Shown here one piece after another: positions 23,445 through 35,792 of a stretch of DNA of 64,000 bases. Position 1 is the first letter of the stretch; the number at the start of each line of letters is the position of its first letter. The notes below the pieces were generated by a model. It saw only the letters and a program-made list of their open reading frames with translations, had not been told where the DNA came from and searched no databases. This DNA comes from Micropterix aruncella (lineage: Eukaryota; Arthropoda; Insecta; Lepidoptera; Micropterigidae). The translations under genes were made by a program, and so were the position numbers. The DNA lies in the NCBI GenBank assembly GCA_944548615.1, contig OX155950.1:35117610-35181609 (forward strand), written 5' to 3'.

Positions 23445-24735
23445 TAAGAATATAAAAAGCAGAAACAATTACAAACAAAATATTCAAAATCAAATTATCA
23501 CGATAAAAATATATAAACAAGCTAAAAAACTAATGTAATATTAAAATTTACAAATGATTTTTCGAAAAACTTTGGCTTTTAAAGTTTTTTATAAATAACA
23601 TAATTTTGTAGAGGTCCTTGAGTATTCCAATTATTATTGCAATGTCATTCTTAACCGATTCCAAACAACTCCAGAATAATAAGAAAAACTTACCTGGAAA
23701 CGTAAGATCTCTTCCAGTGAACTATTACGAAATAAATTGGTAATTAAGGTGATAGAAATAAAGGCAAAATATAAATCAAAAGGCAAAAGCAATATGTTTA
23801 GAGAAGAAAAGGAATACAGGATTATTTAAAGATAGGGTAAAGCTACGTTAGTTGAGAAAAATAATATTTTTTTAAAGAGTTCTTGTAGGTGAATGCTGTC
23901 ATGAGAATGTACCTGATTCTAAGGTGAGCAACATGGACAATAACGAAGTGTAAATATGAAGACGACTGGTGTTTTGTAATAAAAAGTATAATATACCTAC
24001 TGTCTAGATCGAAGAGGCATACCATGATTTCATAAAGAATTGGAAAATAACTTAAGTTAGACAAGGACATGATTAAGTACATTGTAGATAGGAGATAAAG
24101 TATGTAGTAGTATATTTCAACAATGAATCCATTGAATTTTGATACTAATGATTGAATGAACAATACACGTCTTAACACGCTGCTAAAGAAATGAAAGCTT
24201 TCATATATTCTCATTGTTTGTTTTCTTTTGTCAGAGTGCTTTCTTTTAACATGTTGGTTAAATTCCGTAATTTAACTCTTGCTTGCCATTGCTTACCGGT
24301 CGTCATTTGCCTTTGTTATTTTACATTTCGATCAAAATCTGGTCGAAAGTTGTTAAAATATTCCCAAAATTTCTTTTCTAATAACGAAATAAATGAAATA
24401 AAAAAATCAAGGGCGAAATGTCGATAAATACCAGAACAGTGACGCGGTTGATACTTCCAAGTATTCGTCGAGCATTGTTTGAGGGATACTTGGTTGGTGT
24501 CATCCCTTAAGTATTGCTGACTCGACTAAAAAATGAAAACAGATACTAAAAAAATACTTTAGGTACAAATCGATGCTTAAGCGCCGGCTATAGATTCAGC
24601 TGTAATACACTCGTTTAGTGCTCACCAAAAAAAAAGATATGTGTCGACTAATTTTAATTTCCGCCAGATCCAGATAGATCTATTTTAAATTAGCATCTAT
24701 TTTCTGTTAATAAGAGTGAAATTATAATTATTAAT
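23445..24735. other. AT-rich stretch, nothing recognised
   Basis: A 123-codon minus frame (23843-24214) is compositionally AT-driven and matches nothing known. The segment just upstream of the LINE (24430-24735) shows no recognisable 5' UTR. Confidence 0.4.
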
Positions 24736-24739
24736 AAAA

Positions 24740-27700
24740 GTGAAAAAAACCGAAAAACGAACGAAAAATGAACGAAAAACCGCTATAGTAGCCCGAGAAC
24801 TACGTCGCTATAATGTTGACATAGCTGCCCTTAGCGAAACACATCTTGCAGACGAAGGGGAACTAGTGGAGCACGGCGATGGGTATACCTTCTTTTGGAA
24901 GGGCACTGCCGCGTCGGAGCCCAGACGATCTGGATTCGCGGTCAAAAATAGCATCGCAAACAAGTTGGAGGAATGTCCTGTTCACAACTCAGACCGCGTT
25001 ACCTCACTGCGCCTTCATTTAAACAATTAAAACTTCCTTAACGTGATTAGAGTGTACGCGCCAACTCTGGACAAGGACGACGGTTTCAAGGACGACGGTT
25101 TCAAGGACAAGTTCTACGAAGAAGTAACTCAACATTTGTCTCAGATACGACCCAAAGAACAAGTTTTACTTCTAGGCGACTTTAATGCGCGACTTGGACA
25201 GGACTACAATGCGTGGCCTAAAGTTCTTGGAAGGCATGGAATCGGCAATATGAACAGCAATGGCCAGCTTTTGCTCAGTCTGTGCTCGCTATTTGGACTA
25301 GCCATAACTAACACTATGTTTAGACTACCACCGAAATATAAAACCACGTGGATACATCCAAGATCCAAGCATTGGCATCTGATTGACTATGCTATAGTCC
25401 GCCAAAGAGACATCTTTTAGGTGCACGTCACTCGCGTCATGAGTGGGGCGGACTGCTGGACGGACCACAGACTCGTCATTACCAAGCTGCAACTTCGCCT
25501 ACACCCACCGCGTAGGACCGAGAGAGTTAAAGGTGTTAGCCTAAACCTACAACATCTGGACAATAAAGAAACGCAGTAACGATATGTCTCTGCAATGAAC
25601 CTAGCGTTGAGTACACTTAACCTTGAAGACGGTGATTTTCAAGCCAACTGGAACCTTCTCTCTTCTCATGTACTAGAAACAGATACTCAGATCCTGGGCA
25701 TTAAAACTCGGAGAAACGAGGACTGGTTCGACGAAAATAAAGAGATACAATCGGAGGCAATTAAAAATCACCGAGAACTACTACGTCGGCAACATCAAGG
25801 ACGCCAGCACCATAACATAACAGACGAGCTAAAAAGAAGTGAAACTGAGCTACGTAGACTGACTAGACAAACTAAGGACACTTGGTGGCAAGAAAAGAGC
25901 CAACACATGCAATGGTTAGCCAATACTAACCAACTCGGCGACTTCTATGCAGAACTGCGGAAGCTGATTGGTAGTACCCAGCGATGTAGCGTTCCCCTTA
26001 AATCCTCTGATGGTTCACATCTACTGAAAAGCAAGGAAGACGTGCTGAAGAGATGGGCCGATCACTTTAATACCTTGCTCAGCGTAGATCGATCTGTGGG
26101 CATGCAGCACATCGACTTAATTCCTGCGCTGCCTACTGCTGTTGAGCTAGACGACCCACTCTCTTTGAAAGAGGTAGTTACAGCCCTAAAAGAAGATAAG
26201 AATAAGAAGGCGACTGGCATTGACAACTTACCAGGAGAGCTACTGAAATATGGAGGCGATGAGCTGCACACAAAGCTATTGGCATTGTTTGGACGAATGT
26301 GGGTCGAAGAACGTGTACCAGCAGACTTTAGAGTCTCTCGCATCTGCTTGCTGTACAAGAACAAAGGCGACCGTTCTGACTGCAACTCGTACCGCGAAAT
26401 ATCACTTCTCTCTGCTCCTGGTAAAGTGTTCGCCCGAATACTTTTAAACCGACTGATGACCCTGTCGGAGAGGATTCTACCAGAAACCCAGTTCGGATTC
26501 CGACCAGATCGAGGAACCTGTGAAGCTATCTTCTCCGTTCGTCAAATACAGGAAAAAAGCAGAGAACAGGATCAAAATCTGTATCTATGTTTTGTTGACC
26601 TAGAGAAGGCCTTTGACAGCATACCACGTGAAGCCCTGTGGAAGATTCTGGAAAAGGTTGGCTGCACTGAGAAATTTGTCAGACTGATTCGACCCCTGCA
26701 TGATGATATGGGATGCTGTGTCAGTCAACGGTGAACAAACAGGGTTCTTTCCTGTAAGCTGTGGCGTGAAACAAGGCTGCGTGCTTGCGCCTACTCTATT
26801 TGCCTTGTATTTCGCAGTTATAGTCCGCGATGCTCTGCAACACATCTCAGAAGGTGTTAGAATCCGTTTTCGCACAGATGGCTCTCTTTTTAATCTGGCA
26901 AGACTTAAAGCCCACACAAAAGTATCATACGCCACGATAACGGATATAATGTATGCCGATGACCTATGCTTCGTAGCCGAAAGCCCAGATGGCCTGCAAA
27001 GGTTAATGACTAATCACGACGTGTCATGTAAGAACTTCGGCCTAAAAATCAGTGTGATGAAACCGAAGTGATGGCCTACACACCTAATAAAGGACCTCTA
27101 TCTATTAAGCTCGGAGAGACTGCTCTGAAGCAAGTGGACAAATTCAAATACCTTGGTAGCACTATAACAGCAAAATGTGACCTTGACTCTGAACTGAACG
27201 GGAGGATAGGAGCTGCTTCTGCAGCTTTCGGTAAACTCCGTAGCAAAGTCTTCAGCTCCCACGACATCAAGCTGGAAACAAAAGTGTCTGTCTACATGGC
27301 GATCGTCATCCCAAACCTCCTCTACTCTTCAGAGACATGGTGCCCATACCGAAAGCACATTCGCGCACTTGACAAATTCCACCTTCGATGCCTACGCGAC
27401 TTAATGAACATCAAGTGGTCGGACCGTGTGAGGAACATGGAAGTTCTTCGACGTGCTAAAGTCAGCGGAATAGAAGCATACATGATGCGACGACAGCTGA
27501 GATGGTGCGGTCATGTCTCCCGTATGCCTGATAAGAGAGTGGCAAAGCGTATCTTTTACTCTGAACTAAAGAACGGCAAGCGGAAACAAGGCGGCCAGCT
27601 CCTCAGATACAAGGATGCTCAGAAGAGGCATATGAAAAGGTGCAACATTGAGCCCTCTCAGTGGGAGAGTAAAGCGAAAGATCGCCCAGGATGGAGACTG

Positions 27701-27916
27701 CTAGTTCAGGGTAATGTAGATGATTTTGAAAAGAAGAGGCTGCTCGACTTAGATGCCAAGCGCGACGAGCTAAAGGCCCGACCACCGGCGGCCATACAGT
27801 ATAATAATAATTACGTCGATGGTGTCTTGACTTGAGCCAAATGTGCATGCACATTCAAAGCCAAGATCGGCTACATCAGTCACTTGAGGGCACACCAGCG
27901 AAACCCCCAACGATAA
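24740..27916 (+). pseudogene. LINE polyprotein: AP endonuclease, RT, zinc finger
   Basis: One long frame of a non-LTR retrotransposon, 5' truncated. Endonuclease: ARELRRYNVDIAALSETHLA (24790), LLGDFNARLGQD (25160-25200) and WTDHRLV (about 25458), which carry the Glu, Asp and His expected of APE-type nucleases. RT: RICLLYKNKGDRSDC (26339), FGFRPDRGTCEAIF (about 26490), FVDLEKAFDSI (about 26590; first catalytic Asp), GVKQGCVLAPTLF (26764) and YADD (26952-26963; second and third Asp). Then [20 protein letters not shown] and a terminal CAC-x12-HLRAH zinc finger (27842-27895), ending at TAA 27914-27916. Damage: in-frame stops at 25028, 25418, about 25577 and 27833; a frame change near 26700-26730 and a one-base loss near 27060. 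The catalytic residues are nevertheless intact. The clade is not assigned with confidence. Confidence 0.92.
25076..25105 (+). repeat. 15-bp tandem duplication in LINE endonuclease
   Basis: GACGACGGTTTCAAG occurs twice back to back, in frame, giving DDGFKDDGFK in the endonuclease domain. The copies are identical, so the duplication is recent compared with the rest of the decay, or it was inherited from the source element. Confidence 0.95.
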
Positions 27917-30540
27917 CTTAAAAAAATGGATCTGGCTGAATTTAAAATTAGGCGACACATATTTCAAGTGATTCGAGCTTATTTCGATACTTCACTTTAA
28001 TAAGTGCTTCTATTCAAATATATCTCTAGCATTAAATCGATTAAATATTGGTTCTTAAGGCAATTTTTTTAAACTATTGTGACTCACCAGAAAGGACCCA
28101 TCATTAGATAGACGAAATCCCATAATATATCCATTTAAACAAAATCAGCTAGTGATTACTCAATAAAGTAGACCTTATTACGGCGATTTATCCTGATGCA
28201 ATACGTTGAAAGCTGTATTCAATTCGGCTTGAAAGCTTACTCTGTAGTAGCGTAGGCCATAATGACATTTTAATTCCCTATATTTTCCTTCAATTACCCC
28301 GCAATGATAATCGCCCGTGCTGCTCCGCGAGCCGTATAATAATAAAACTCGGCAAATGCATTCGATAATGAAACGTCTCGACTGGGCGCTTTACTGTTTC
28401 GCTGAAATCACATCGTTATCGTGGATTATATTCTGTGCACCGGGCATTATTATCCCACTTGAAAAGTCATGGAGCTGTAGTAATATTACTATATTTTGCA
28501 TAGTTACACTGGTGATATACTCGTACACACACTCTCGTTTCCCGTGAGACAGTATTAATCTAGTTTCAGTTTATTTTAGCAACTATTCTGATATTTATTT
28601 TTTTCTCAAGAACACATACAGCGTTGCTAAACTATTTAACATTAATGTGATAGTAGCAATCAACGTGAGGCCCATTTCTTTGTTTTCAAGGTTTTACAAT
28701 ACGTGATTAGCAATTTTAATAAATTTAAGTTATCCAATTCGGAGGAGTAGGGATAGAAGGGGAATGGTTTGAATTTTATACATACATACATTATGGACCT
28801 AGGGGAATGGGGCCTAAAGCGGGCATAGGGCCTAAAGCGTCACCCTCGTGTATACAGTAATTTTTAAAAATGGCCTACTCTCGTATCGCGAGGGTAAAGC
28901 CTGCGCCCCTGTCACCTGTAGTCATCCTGTTCCCCTGCGATCACGCGTTTAGAATATGTGAAAAAAAAAGTTTTAATAGGTTGTTTAAGCAGAATTTCGA
29001 GGTATCTTACTTGTGTTTACTCTATTTTTATGTTACTATGTAATTATTACATCCCATTCGTTATTAAGTGCTTATCTGGTCGGGATTTGGTTGTACTTAA
29101 TTTTTCTTGTCTCAAAGAGGTTAGTTTTTGATGGCAACTAATTAGTGTCGAAAAACACACGTACTGCTTTAGCCTCCCCCACCCCCTTCCGTCTGTGGAC
29201 AAAGCGGGCATTCGTGGGAGTTTGGTAATTTGCCTTATATTTTTTTGTTTTTAGTGATTTGGCATTTTTTACCAAACATTATTGAGAAGCTTCAAATCAA
29301 AACAAGTTTCTGTATATCATTCTAGGAAAAATAATATTATCTTTCTCACAACCCACTTTGAGCCCCCTACCCATATAATTAAATACATATACCTACACAT
29401 ACATATTCTTAAATACATATACATATATACATAAATAAAAAAATAAAAAAAATACATACCTAATTAAATAAATACATAAATACAGAAAATAAACACATAC
29501 ATAAATAGGTCGTTAATGTAAAAAAGTCGTAATTACAACTATTCTACTATGTGAATGTTTATTTAATTATTTATTTATTTAACGGTTGTACAAAAAAAGT
29601 TATTATATTGTAACCAAAATAAAATAATAAACATTGTAAAAGACCTCCTTAAGATCGACATAACTTAAGCAACTAACAAAGCTATGCACATCTAACGGGG
29701 CATATATGGCCTATATCTTGATGCACATTTATAATGTAAAAACACATACACATATAATACATATACACATATATAGATACTAATATTTTTTCTCTTCATT
29801 TTCCCTCTTTTCTCGTGACAGTACTGTTCCAGTTTCAGTTTATTTTAGAAACAATTCCGTTATTAACTCAGTACCTAAACCAATAATTACTATTAACAAA
29901 GAATTCACCATATGATCATATAGTTGTATTACAACAAAAAATACACTAGAAGAGCAAGATAGAGAAGACCAAATATTTTTCGCTCATATAAATAACAAGT
30001 ACTCAAACTTTTTTGTCCCGTAGAAGACTTGTTGTTCTTCCTGCCTGCATAATATTGAACTTTCTTAAATTTACTAACTTTAAGTGAGATTTTGACAGTT
30101 GGCACAGAAGTGATCACTTACATAGGGTTTTTGTTAAAGTGAACAGTTGTAAAAAATTAAAAACTTCTAATTAAAACTTCAAAATTTCTAAGCGTCCACG
30201 ACATTGAGTTCGAAAATTTGAGAAAGACGCACATAACTGCACATGTAGCACTATCTCGCTTGCTCATTCAAGTGACGCGTCTATCCTACTCGCTCAAACA
30301 CATATTGTTTTCACATATCCAACTGTCACCTTCCCTCGTTAGTCATGTGCACTGGCCTCCTCAATCGACTAGTGATGTATTTGAGATTAATGTTGATTTT
30401 CTTCCATGATACTTGTGACGCGCGTCTGTTTATTGCTATTATTATAAGTAAAAAATACTATGCTGTACTGTATCTGTACTGTATCTGTACTGTAAATGTA
30501 TCTATTTAAAAATAAATACGACTTGTTAACGGATCGCATA
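27917..30540. other. AT-rich stretch without supported genes
   Basis: Contains low-complexity ATAC/AAATAC sequence (29385-29510), a three-fold TACTGTATCTG repeat (30465-30497), and a diverged duplication of CAGTTTCAGTTTATTTTAG at about 28562 and 29832. No gene was recognised. Confidence 0.45.
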
Positions 30541-30554
30541 AATGTTTATGATGA

Positions 30555-30705
30555 CCTGCCTAGATAGGGTCTGCTAACGTGGACCCCCATTTACATCTCG
30601 TGCACCCCGTTTTTTTTCTCGCCGACATGGACCCCTGTAATTTGAAATCGAGCCCTGGGGGTCCATGTAGACCCCTTTAGGAATCACAGATATAAATAAA
30701 ATGCA
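30555..30705. mobile_element. Possible hAT-type short element
   Basis: GGACCCCCATTTACA, CGACATGGACCCCTGTAA and GGGGGTCCATGTAGACCCCT recur in alternating orientation, followed by TTTAGGAATCACAGA. The reversed end (GATTCCTAAAGGGGTC) resembles the GGTTCCCAAA starts of many hAT non-autonomous elements. See the related sequence at 48.87 kb. No target duplication confirmed. Confidence 0.4.
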
Positions 30706-30709
30706 GAAA

Positions 30710-32435
30710 ATATAATAATAACATTCTGCATTGACATTACTTGATAAAGTTAACAAGCTCAAACCATAATTATCTAGGATTGACAATAAACTGAAAAATA
30801 GTATCTACTGATTCTTATCTCGGTGTGGCATTAGTAGAAGAAACAATTCAATTCTCTCTGTATGACTCACGTACCTCCGGAATACTGACGATTTGAATCC
30901 GTTGTATACTGAGTTTAAATAATTTGCTTTCAGGCAAATCAGTGCTTATATAAACTAGTATGATACGTATAGTGGGTTGATTAATTTTCCACCGACAAAT
31001 GCAATTATTTGAAGAAGCCCCTGTTCAATAGATCATGGCTACGCTAGTTAAACCCCAGGCACGCTGCCAGAACCGTGTATGCGCATAAAGGCAACACTGG
31101 CCTTCCTGGCTTTAAAATGTACGTTGATACTCTTAATTTTGTTATCGTAATGAATGTGGATCGGACTTTTGCAAAGTCGCTTACCGAAAATGCGAAAAAA
31201 AAACAATGAATACTCATCGACTTATACCATGTGGGTTTCATAACGTAGTTTGCGGAACACTTCAGAGCAGAGCGAAAGAAAGTTTGCATTTATAAGGGTT
31301 TGTTAGTTTAGGTTGCTTCTAAAAAAGAATGAAAAGGACACCTTTCCGTCTTTTCTTTTCGTATTGTTAAAGTAAAAAAGATTGAAATATGAATTAAATT
31401 TAATTTGTAATTCACATTAATCCACGTTGAATGGACAACATGTATAATTAAAAGGTCGTAGACAAAAATCCAGTAGCAAACAACGGATAAATTATATACC
31501 AAACACTGTGGCCAGTGGTACTATTTTTATGTCACCTAACTAGGCTCAGGCATTCTAAAGCTTATGCTGTTCCAAGTCGGGCATTTAATTATTTTTATAA
31601 ACATGTGTATAACCTATATAAATAACTTAGTAAAGAAAGGAACGTAATAAAATTTAAAGAACGTACATCTGCACTAATAGTAATAATCAATCCTTATTAG
31701 CTGGAAAATCAAATTGAAACTGAACATATAAGATTTTAAACCCTAATAATAACTAATAAAATTGTTGTACAAATAGATGGTATATTAATAAATTTTTTTA
31801 AGACTTTGACAATATTGTATTTCCTAATCTTTCATGGTTACTTTTATCATAATACAATATATGTAGAAAAAAAAATTTTGACTAGATATCCAATCATTTT
31901 GATAATCGGAGATGGATTGTAATAATAAAATTTGTATTGACTATTTCTATTTGTAATCTTATAATTGTGGTATTTCTGATTTGACTGTTTTATAACTGAC
32001 TATTCGTTTTTATATTTTGACTATTTGTATTTTTCATCTATACCTACTTAGGTATTTTAGCACCTCAAATGGTTTTTGTAAGGACCATATATTTTGATTG
32101 TAAATTTATTTAATAATTGTTTTTTCCGTTTAAAAAATAGTCAATCTGTATATTCAAAAAATAATTATACCACTTAAGTTATAACATATTATCTTGTATA
32201 AAGAATTTAACTATGCCAAGAGTAGGGATACCCACCAACTAGTTTATTTTACAAAATAAAATTAAAAAAATGGATTGCTAAAAGTGGAGTACAATAATCA
32301 TACCTACCTAATAATAAATTTACAAAATAGGTAACAAAATCAAAATAATATTTTAATGAGTATCTGAATATAGAAGTTGCGTTCCTAAAAACTATAATAA
32401 AAACCTAAAACATCATAAAAATATAAATAATATTA
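30710..32435. other. AT-rich stretch, nothing firm
   Basis: A short piece near 31550-31620 translates to AYAVPSRAFNYFYKHVYNLY, vaguely LINE-like. Otherwise featureless. Confidence 0.35.
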
Positions 32436-32439
32436 AACC

Positions 32440-33282
32440 GATAAATTTATAAATAACACCTACTTGACGCTCGCAGGTGTATGTATATTTTATTTAACTA
32501 TTATGGAAATTTCCCAGCCCAGCAACAGCGCTATTGGTAAAGAGACTGCGGGTATATAACCTCTAGAAGCATCAATGCGAAAAAGGTGTCTCTGCAGACC
32601 GAAGAGCGACCGTATTATTTTGAATTGAGTTTCAACCATAACATCGTAAAGGCCACATATTACGATTCAACGCAATTAATGTTAAATTATACAGTTCTTC
32701 ATATGAATTTCCATAAGGAAAATGGTATTATATTAATGAAAAAAACAATTTTAGTATTGCAGAAATAATACTATCTGGTTAACTTTGCATAATAATAATT
32801 GTATTGTTTCGAATGTCGATAAAGCCACTCAGTTTAATGGTGGTTTAAGTGTATTTAATAACATCTACTTAAAACGGGCAGATGTACCCACAATTTTATC
32901 TGACTTTTATGAATATTTCACAGTCCAGCAAGAGCGCCATTTCTAGAAACATTTTGGCTACGGGAATAATAACCTCCAATGAGTATCGCAAACGATGCGC
33001 TTCTGCAGACCAACGAGTGACGGTCATTTTTTTTAAATTCGAAAACGCTAGTCAATTTTAATGGGTGTTTAAGTTTCGCCAATAACATCTACTTGAAGAT
33101 CCCAGGTTGACATACACTTTTCTTTAACTGTTACAAATATTTATTAGTTCAGTAATAGAGTCATTTGTAATAAGTTTGTAGCTGTGGGAATAAGTAATCT
33201 TCAATCGCATTGTTGGGATCAAGGCGCCCTTTCAATTCGAAGGGCAACCGCAATATTCTAAGTGTCAACAATAACATCTGTA
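32440..33282 (+). repeat. Satellite-like tandem repeat, three units
   Basis: Unit A is about 399 bp (32440-32838). Unit B (to about 33055) lacks the middle. Unit C is broken at 33282. Shared landmarks in order: AATAACATCTACTT, ACTATTATGGAAAT, AGCGCCATTT, AACCTCCAAT, GACCGAAGAGCGACCG, then AGTTTAATGGTGGTTTAAG before the next unit. A further unit is at 35793. Divergence between units is high, so the array is old. Confidence 0.7.
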
Positions 33283-33382
33283 GCCACGTTAAAACACTGA
33301 TTCCCGTCAAATCACCGAAGTTAAACAGCGTCAGGTGTAGACAGTACTTGGATGAGTGAACGCCTGAGTACTGCGACGTGAT
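33283..33382 (+). pseudogene. 5S rRNA-derived sequence (pseudogene or SINE3 head)
   Basis: ATCACCGAAGTTAAACAGCG (33311-33330) and CAGTACTTGGATGAGTGAAC (33342-33361) correspond to the box A and box C internal promoter of 5S rRNA in the right order and spacing. Upstream CCACGTTAAAACACTGATTC fits the preceding 5S segment. It lacks the first dozen or so nucleotides and has many substitutions, so it is not a working 5S gene. A 3' body with two copies of TGATTTTRTAAAAA follows (33379-33446), which would suit a 5S-headed SINE. Confidence 0.75.
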
Positions 33383-33560
33383 TTTGTAAAAATCCGGGCG
33401 CCTCTGTTATAAATACATGATTTTATAAAAACCTCGGAAGCCCCTCAAACCCATAATCTTGAATTCTTATTCATACTTTGCTTAATATGAACACTCAATC
33501 ATATTTGCTTGATGGAATGCTTTTAACCTAAAAGCATTTTCGATTTGCTGCAATAATAAG
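33383..33560. other. Body downstream of the 5S-like sequence
   Basis: Two diverged copies of a roughly 28-bp unit (33379-33405 and 33417-33446), then AT-rich sequence. Could be the body of a 5S-derived SINE, or unrelated. Confidence 0.3.
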
Positions 33561-33561
33561 A

Positions 33562-34111
33562 GTATAGATTCAGATTCAGATCCAGATACAGATTCATTTT
33601 AGTGATATACAAGTCATATATTAAAGTATACAAGTCATATATAAAGTTAATCATATACTTTCTCTATTATTATTGAAACAAAATTAGAATATAAGAGCAA
33701 AAAAATATAAGAAAACGCAAGAAAATACAAAGAAAAATATAATAGAGAAATGTACATATATAATGCAGCCATTACAAGGAAAAGCATCAACACCTACGTG
33801 TACAAAAAGCATTAACATCAAGCATTTCATTTCTCAGACGAGTAATATTCCTCCAGTGAGTAAAATGCCTTACTTCTGAGATATTTATTAAGGCGGCTCT
33901 CAAACAGGTCAAGTGAATTCACCGGTCGAAAATGATCGGTAAGTTTGTAGTAGACCGCTCGACCGGCGACGTATGCTAGCTTCTCCGACTTGGATAGTGC
34001 ATGACTCACTGAAAGTAGCATGCTTCGGGAAGTTGTTAGGTAGGGGTGATCACACCATTCATTTTAAAATCGGCAAAATTTCTGCGAACGTATATACAGC
34101 GCTACTTCCGT
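33562..34111 (-). pseudogene. LINE C-terminus and 3' UTR, antisense
   Basis: The minus frame 34021-33827 contains YKLTDHFRPVNSLDLFESRL, then NKYLRSKAFYSLEEYYSSEK before the stop. SLD.F.S.L..YL is the C-terminal block of jockey/CR1-like RT proteins. The last part matches the fragment at 1.74 kb. The 3' UTR runs down to 33562 and ends in a GAATCT/GGATCT short-repeat tail (33567-33598), typical of CR1/L2-like elements. Confidence 0.75.
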
Positions 34112-34112
34112 T

Positions 34113-35141
34113 ATACAGGGTGGAGCAGAGCCAACTGGCACATTTCAAATGTGAATTGTGCATCGCCGCAATAGCTTGGTGTGGTTAGCGGGAATGGGAG
34201 TGGTAGAGGCGATGACGCCATTTCATTAATTACGCCGCTGCCGTATGTCAGTCGCAATGACGCGTTAAAAAACTGCAAGATGGTTTAACCTGTGTACGTA
34301 GTTAATACAAACGAAATTTTATCACGAAAGTGCAGCGTGTCTATCGAAGACAGTTCAATATTATGCGACATGGTCTCACGTAACGTCTTGCAATACCGTA
34401 TTGGGTTGGGTGAAGAATTTTAAGTAACTGGTAGCATGTTAGACGGATTGCGGACGCCAGAGTTCGTCGCATTAGCAATCTCGCATTTTAGCTATCTGCC
34501 TGATTTAGTTTTCAAAAAATAACCTTGTAATCGATTGGAAATAAATGGCATTCTTGGTCGTATTTATAGACACATTTCTTATTTCTTTTCCCGTTTCCGT
34601 ATTTAATATACCAGTAGTATTACCCAGCGTTGCGCGTGTTATATCCGCGCTCAAATACTTATGTATACCAATTTTCATGTCGATCGGTTGAACGGTATAT
34701 AAGTTGATGTGCTGCAGCGCCAACTATTGGCGAGTTACCACAAAGTGAAGAGCGAAAATAGTATGCTTCCTCAAATGTCTATGAATATAAATTTTCATGC
34801 CATTTCATCGGTTGGGCGGTGTAGAAGTTGATGTACTGCTGCTTCTTCTGAAGGCGAGTTACAACAAAGTTAATAGCGCAAAAATATTATGCGTGCTCGA
34901 ATGTCGATCGGTTAAGCGGTATAGAAATTGATGTATTACACCGCCATCTAGTAGTAAATTACAACAAAGCAGATATCATACAAACTTCTCCATGGAAAAA
35001 TCCAACTTTCATGGTGATCGCTCAAACTGTTTCGGAGTCTATTAAGCTCGGACAAACAAACAGACAGATATATCAACATCCATTTTTATAAATATAGATG
35101 ACTAGTTAAAACATGTCAGTTGGCTCTGTGCCATCCTGTAT
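34113..35141 (+). mobile_element. TA-flanked DNA transposon remnant, 33-bp TIRs
   Basis: The left end TACAGGGTGGAGCAGAGCCA is matched by the inverted right end, ending GGCTCTGTGCCATCCTGTA near 35138. TA flanks both sides, and similarity extends about 33 bp. The first 400 bp encode a decayed N-terminal helix-turn-helix of a mariner-like transposase: VQRVYRRQFNIMRHG-like residues near 34330-34372, a W(V/G)..F segment at about 34400, and RTPEFVALAISHF near 34453-34490. No catalytic domain follows. The rest is occupied by an inserted repeat (34505-35098). Confidence 0.75.
34505..35100 (+). repeat. Inserted repeat with three internal units and TAGATGA end
   Basis: TCGATCGGTTGAACGGTATA (34679), its relatives at about 34808 and 34905, and the following GCGAGTTACAACAAAG blocks make three diverged units of roughly 115 bp. 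The 3' end GGACAAACAAACAGACAGAT and TTTATAAATATAGATGA resembles the 3' ends of RTE-type LINEs. It lies inside the TA-flanked transposon and is therefore younger than it. Confidence 0.6.
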
Positions 35142-35188
35142 AAGTGACCAATTGAGTTAACTCTGCATAATACCAGTAGCATTGTTTC
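35142..35188 (+). repeat. Displaced piece of satellite unit C
   Basis: GTTAACTCTGCATAATACCA and TTGTTTCGATCGATGTC match 32778-32818 of unit A (GTTAACTTTGCATAATAA, TTGTTTCGAATGTCGAT). It is the part missing from unit C, pushed 1.9 kb downstream by the insertions. Confidence 0.65.
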
Positions 35189-35792
35189 GATCGATGTCCA
35201 TTCTCGAAGAGGCCGACAGACTGGCAAAACTGGGCACACTGGAATTCCCAGTGGAGCCAGTTGTAGAGGTCCCCTTCTCTACAGGTAAGAAAATCATCAG
35301 GGACTGCTTGGAGCAGAAACATCGGGCTTCCTGGAAACAGAGCCAGGGATGTCGCCAGGCAAAAGCCACAATGGAGCAACCACTACAAAAGAAAACCAAG
35401 GCCCTACTTGACATGAGCAAGAAGAACCTTAGAACCACTATCGGTCTCCTCACCGGACACACGACCCTTAGAGCTCATCTATTCAACCTTGGCTTGACCG
35501 AGAGCAAGAACTGCCGAATATGTGGCGAAGAACCTGAAGACAGCATACACATCGTTGGTCGCTGCCCAGGGCTCGCCGCTAAAAGACACAGTTTACTGGG
35601 ACGAGCCTTTCTCGAACCTAGCGATCTGCCCAACTTGAAGGTCAGTGATCTACTTGGACTGGTAAGAAGTACTGGGCTACTAGCTGACCACTGACCTAAC
35701 CACGTTGTGGGTAGTTACAAAAGATCTTATAGATCTAGGTGACATCAAGGGCTGGAAACAAGCCCGCCATTCAATCTACTACTACTAGTAGT
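35189..35792 (+). pseudogene. LINE RNase H end and zinc-knuckle region
   Basis: The open frame 35182-35694 begins with ILEEADRLAKLG, the last helix block of an RNase H domain (N.EADRLA), then HRASWKQSQGCRQAK, QPLQKKTKALLDMSKKNLRT, IGLLTGHTTLRAHLFNLGL and CRICGEEPEDSIHIVGRCP (a C-x2-C-x8-H-x4-C knuckle). This order is the C-terminus of I/R1/Loa-type LINEs that carry RNase H. The catalytic part of RNase H and the RT are missing. No stop interrupts these 170 codons, so it is younger than other LINE pieces here. The 3' UTR ends in ACTACTACTAGTAG at about 35790. Confidence 0.8.

Noticed and set aside
23843..24214. 123-codon minus frame with hydrophobic runs
   Set aside because: Composition-driven, no recognisable family and no supporting context.
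33283..33382. Functional 5S rRNA gene
   Set aside because: The first dozen nucleotides are missing and substitutions would break the helices.
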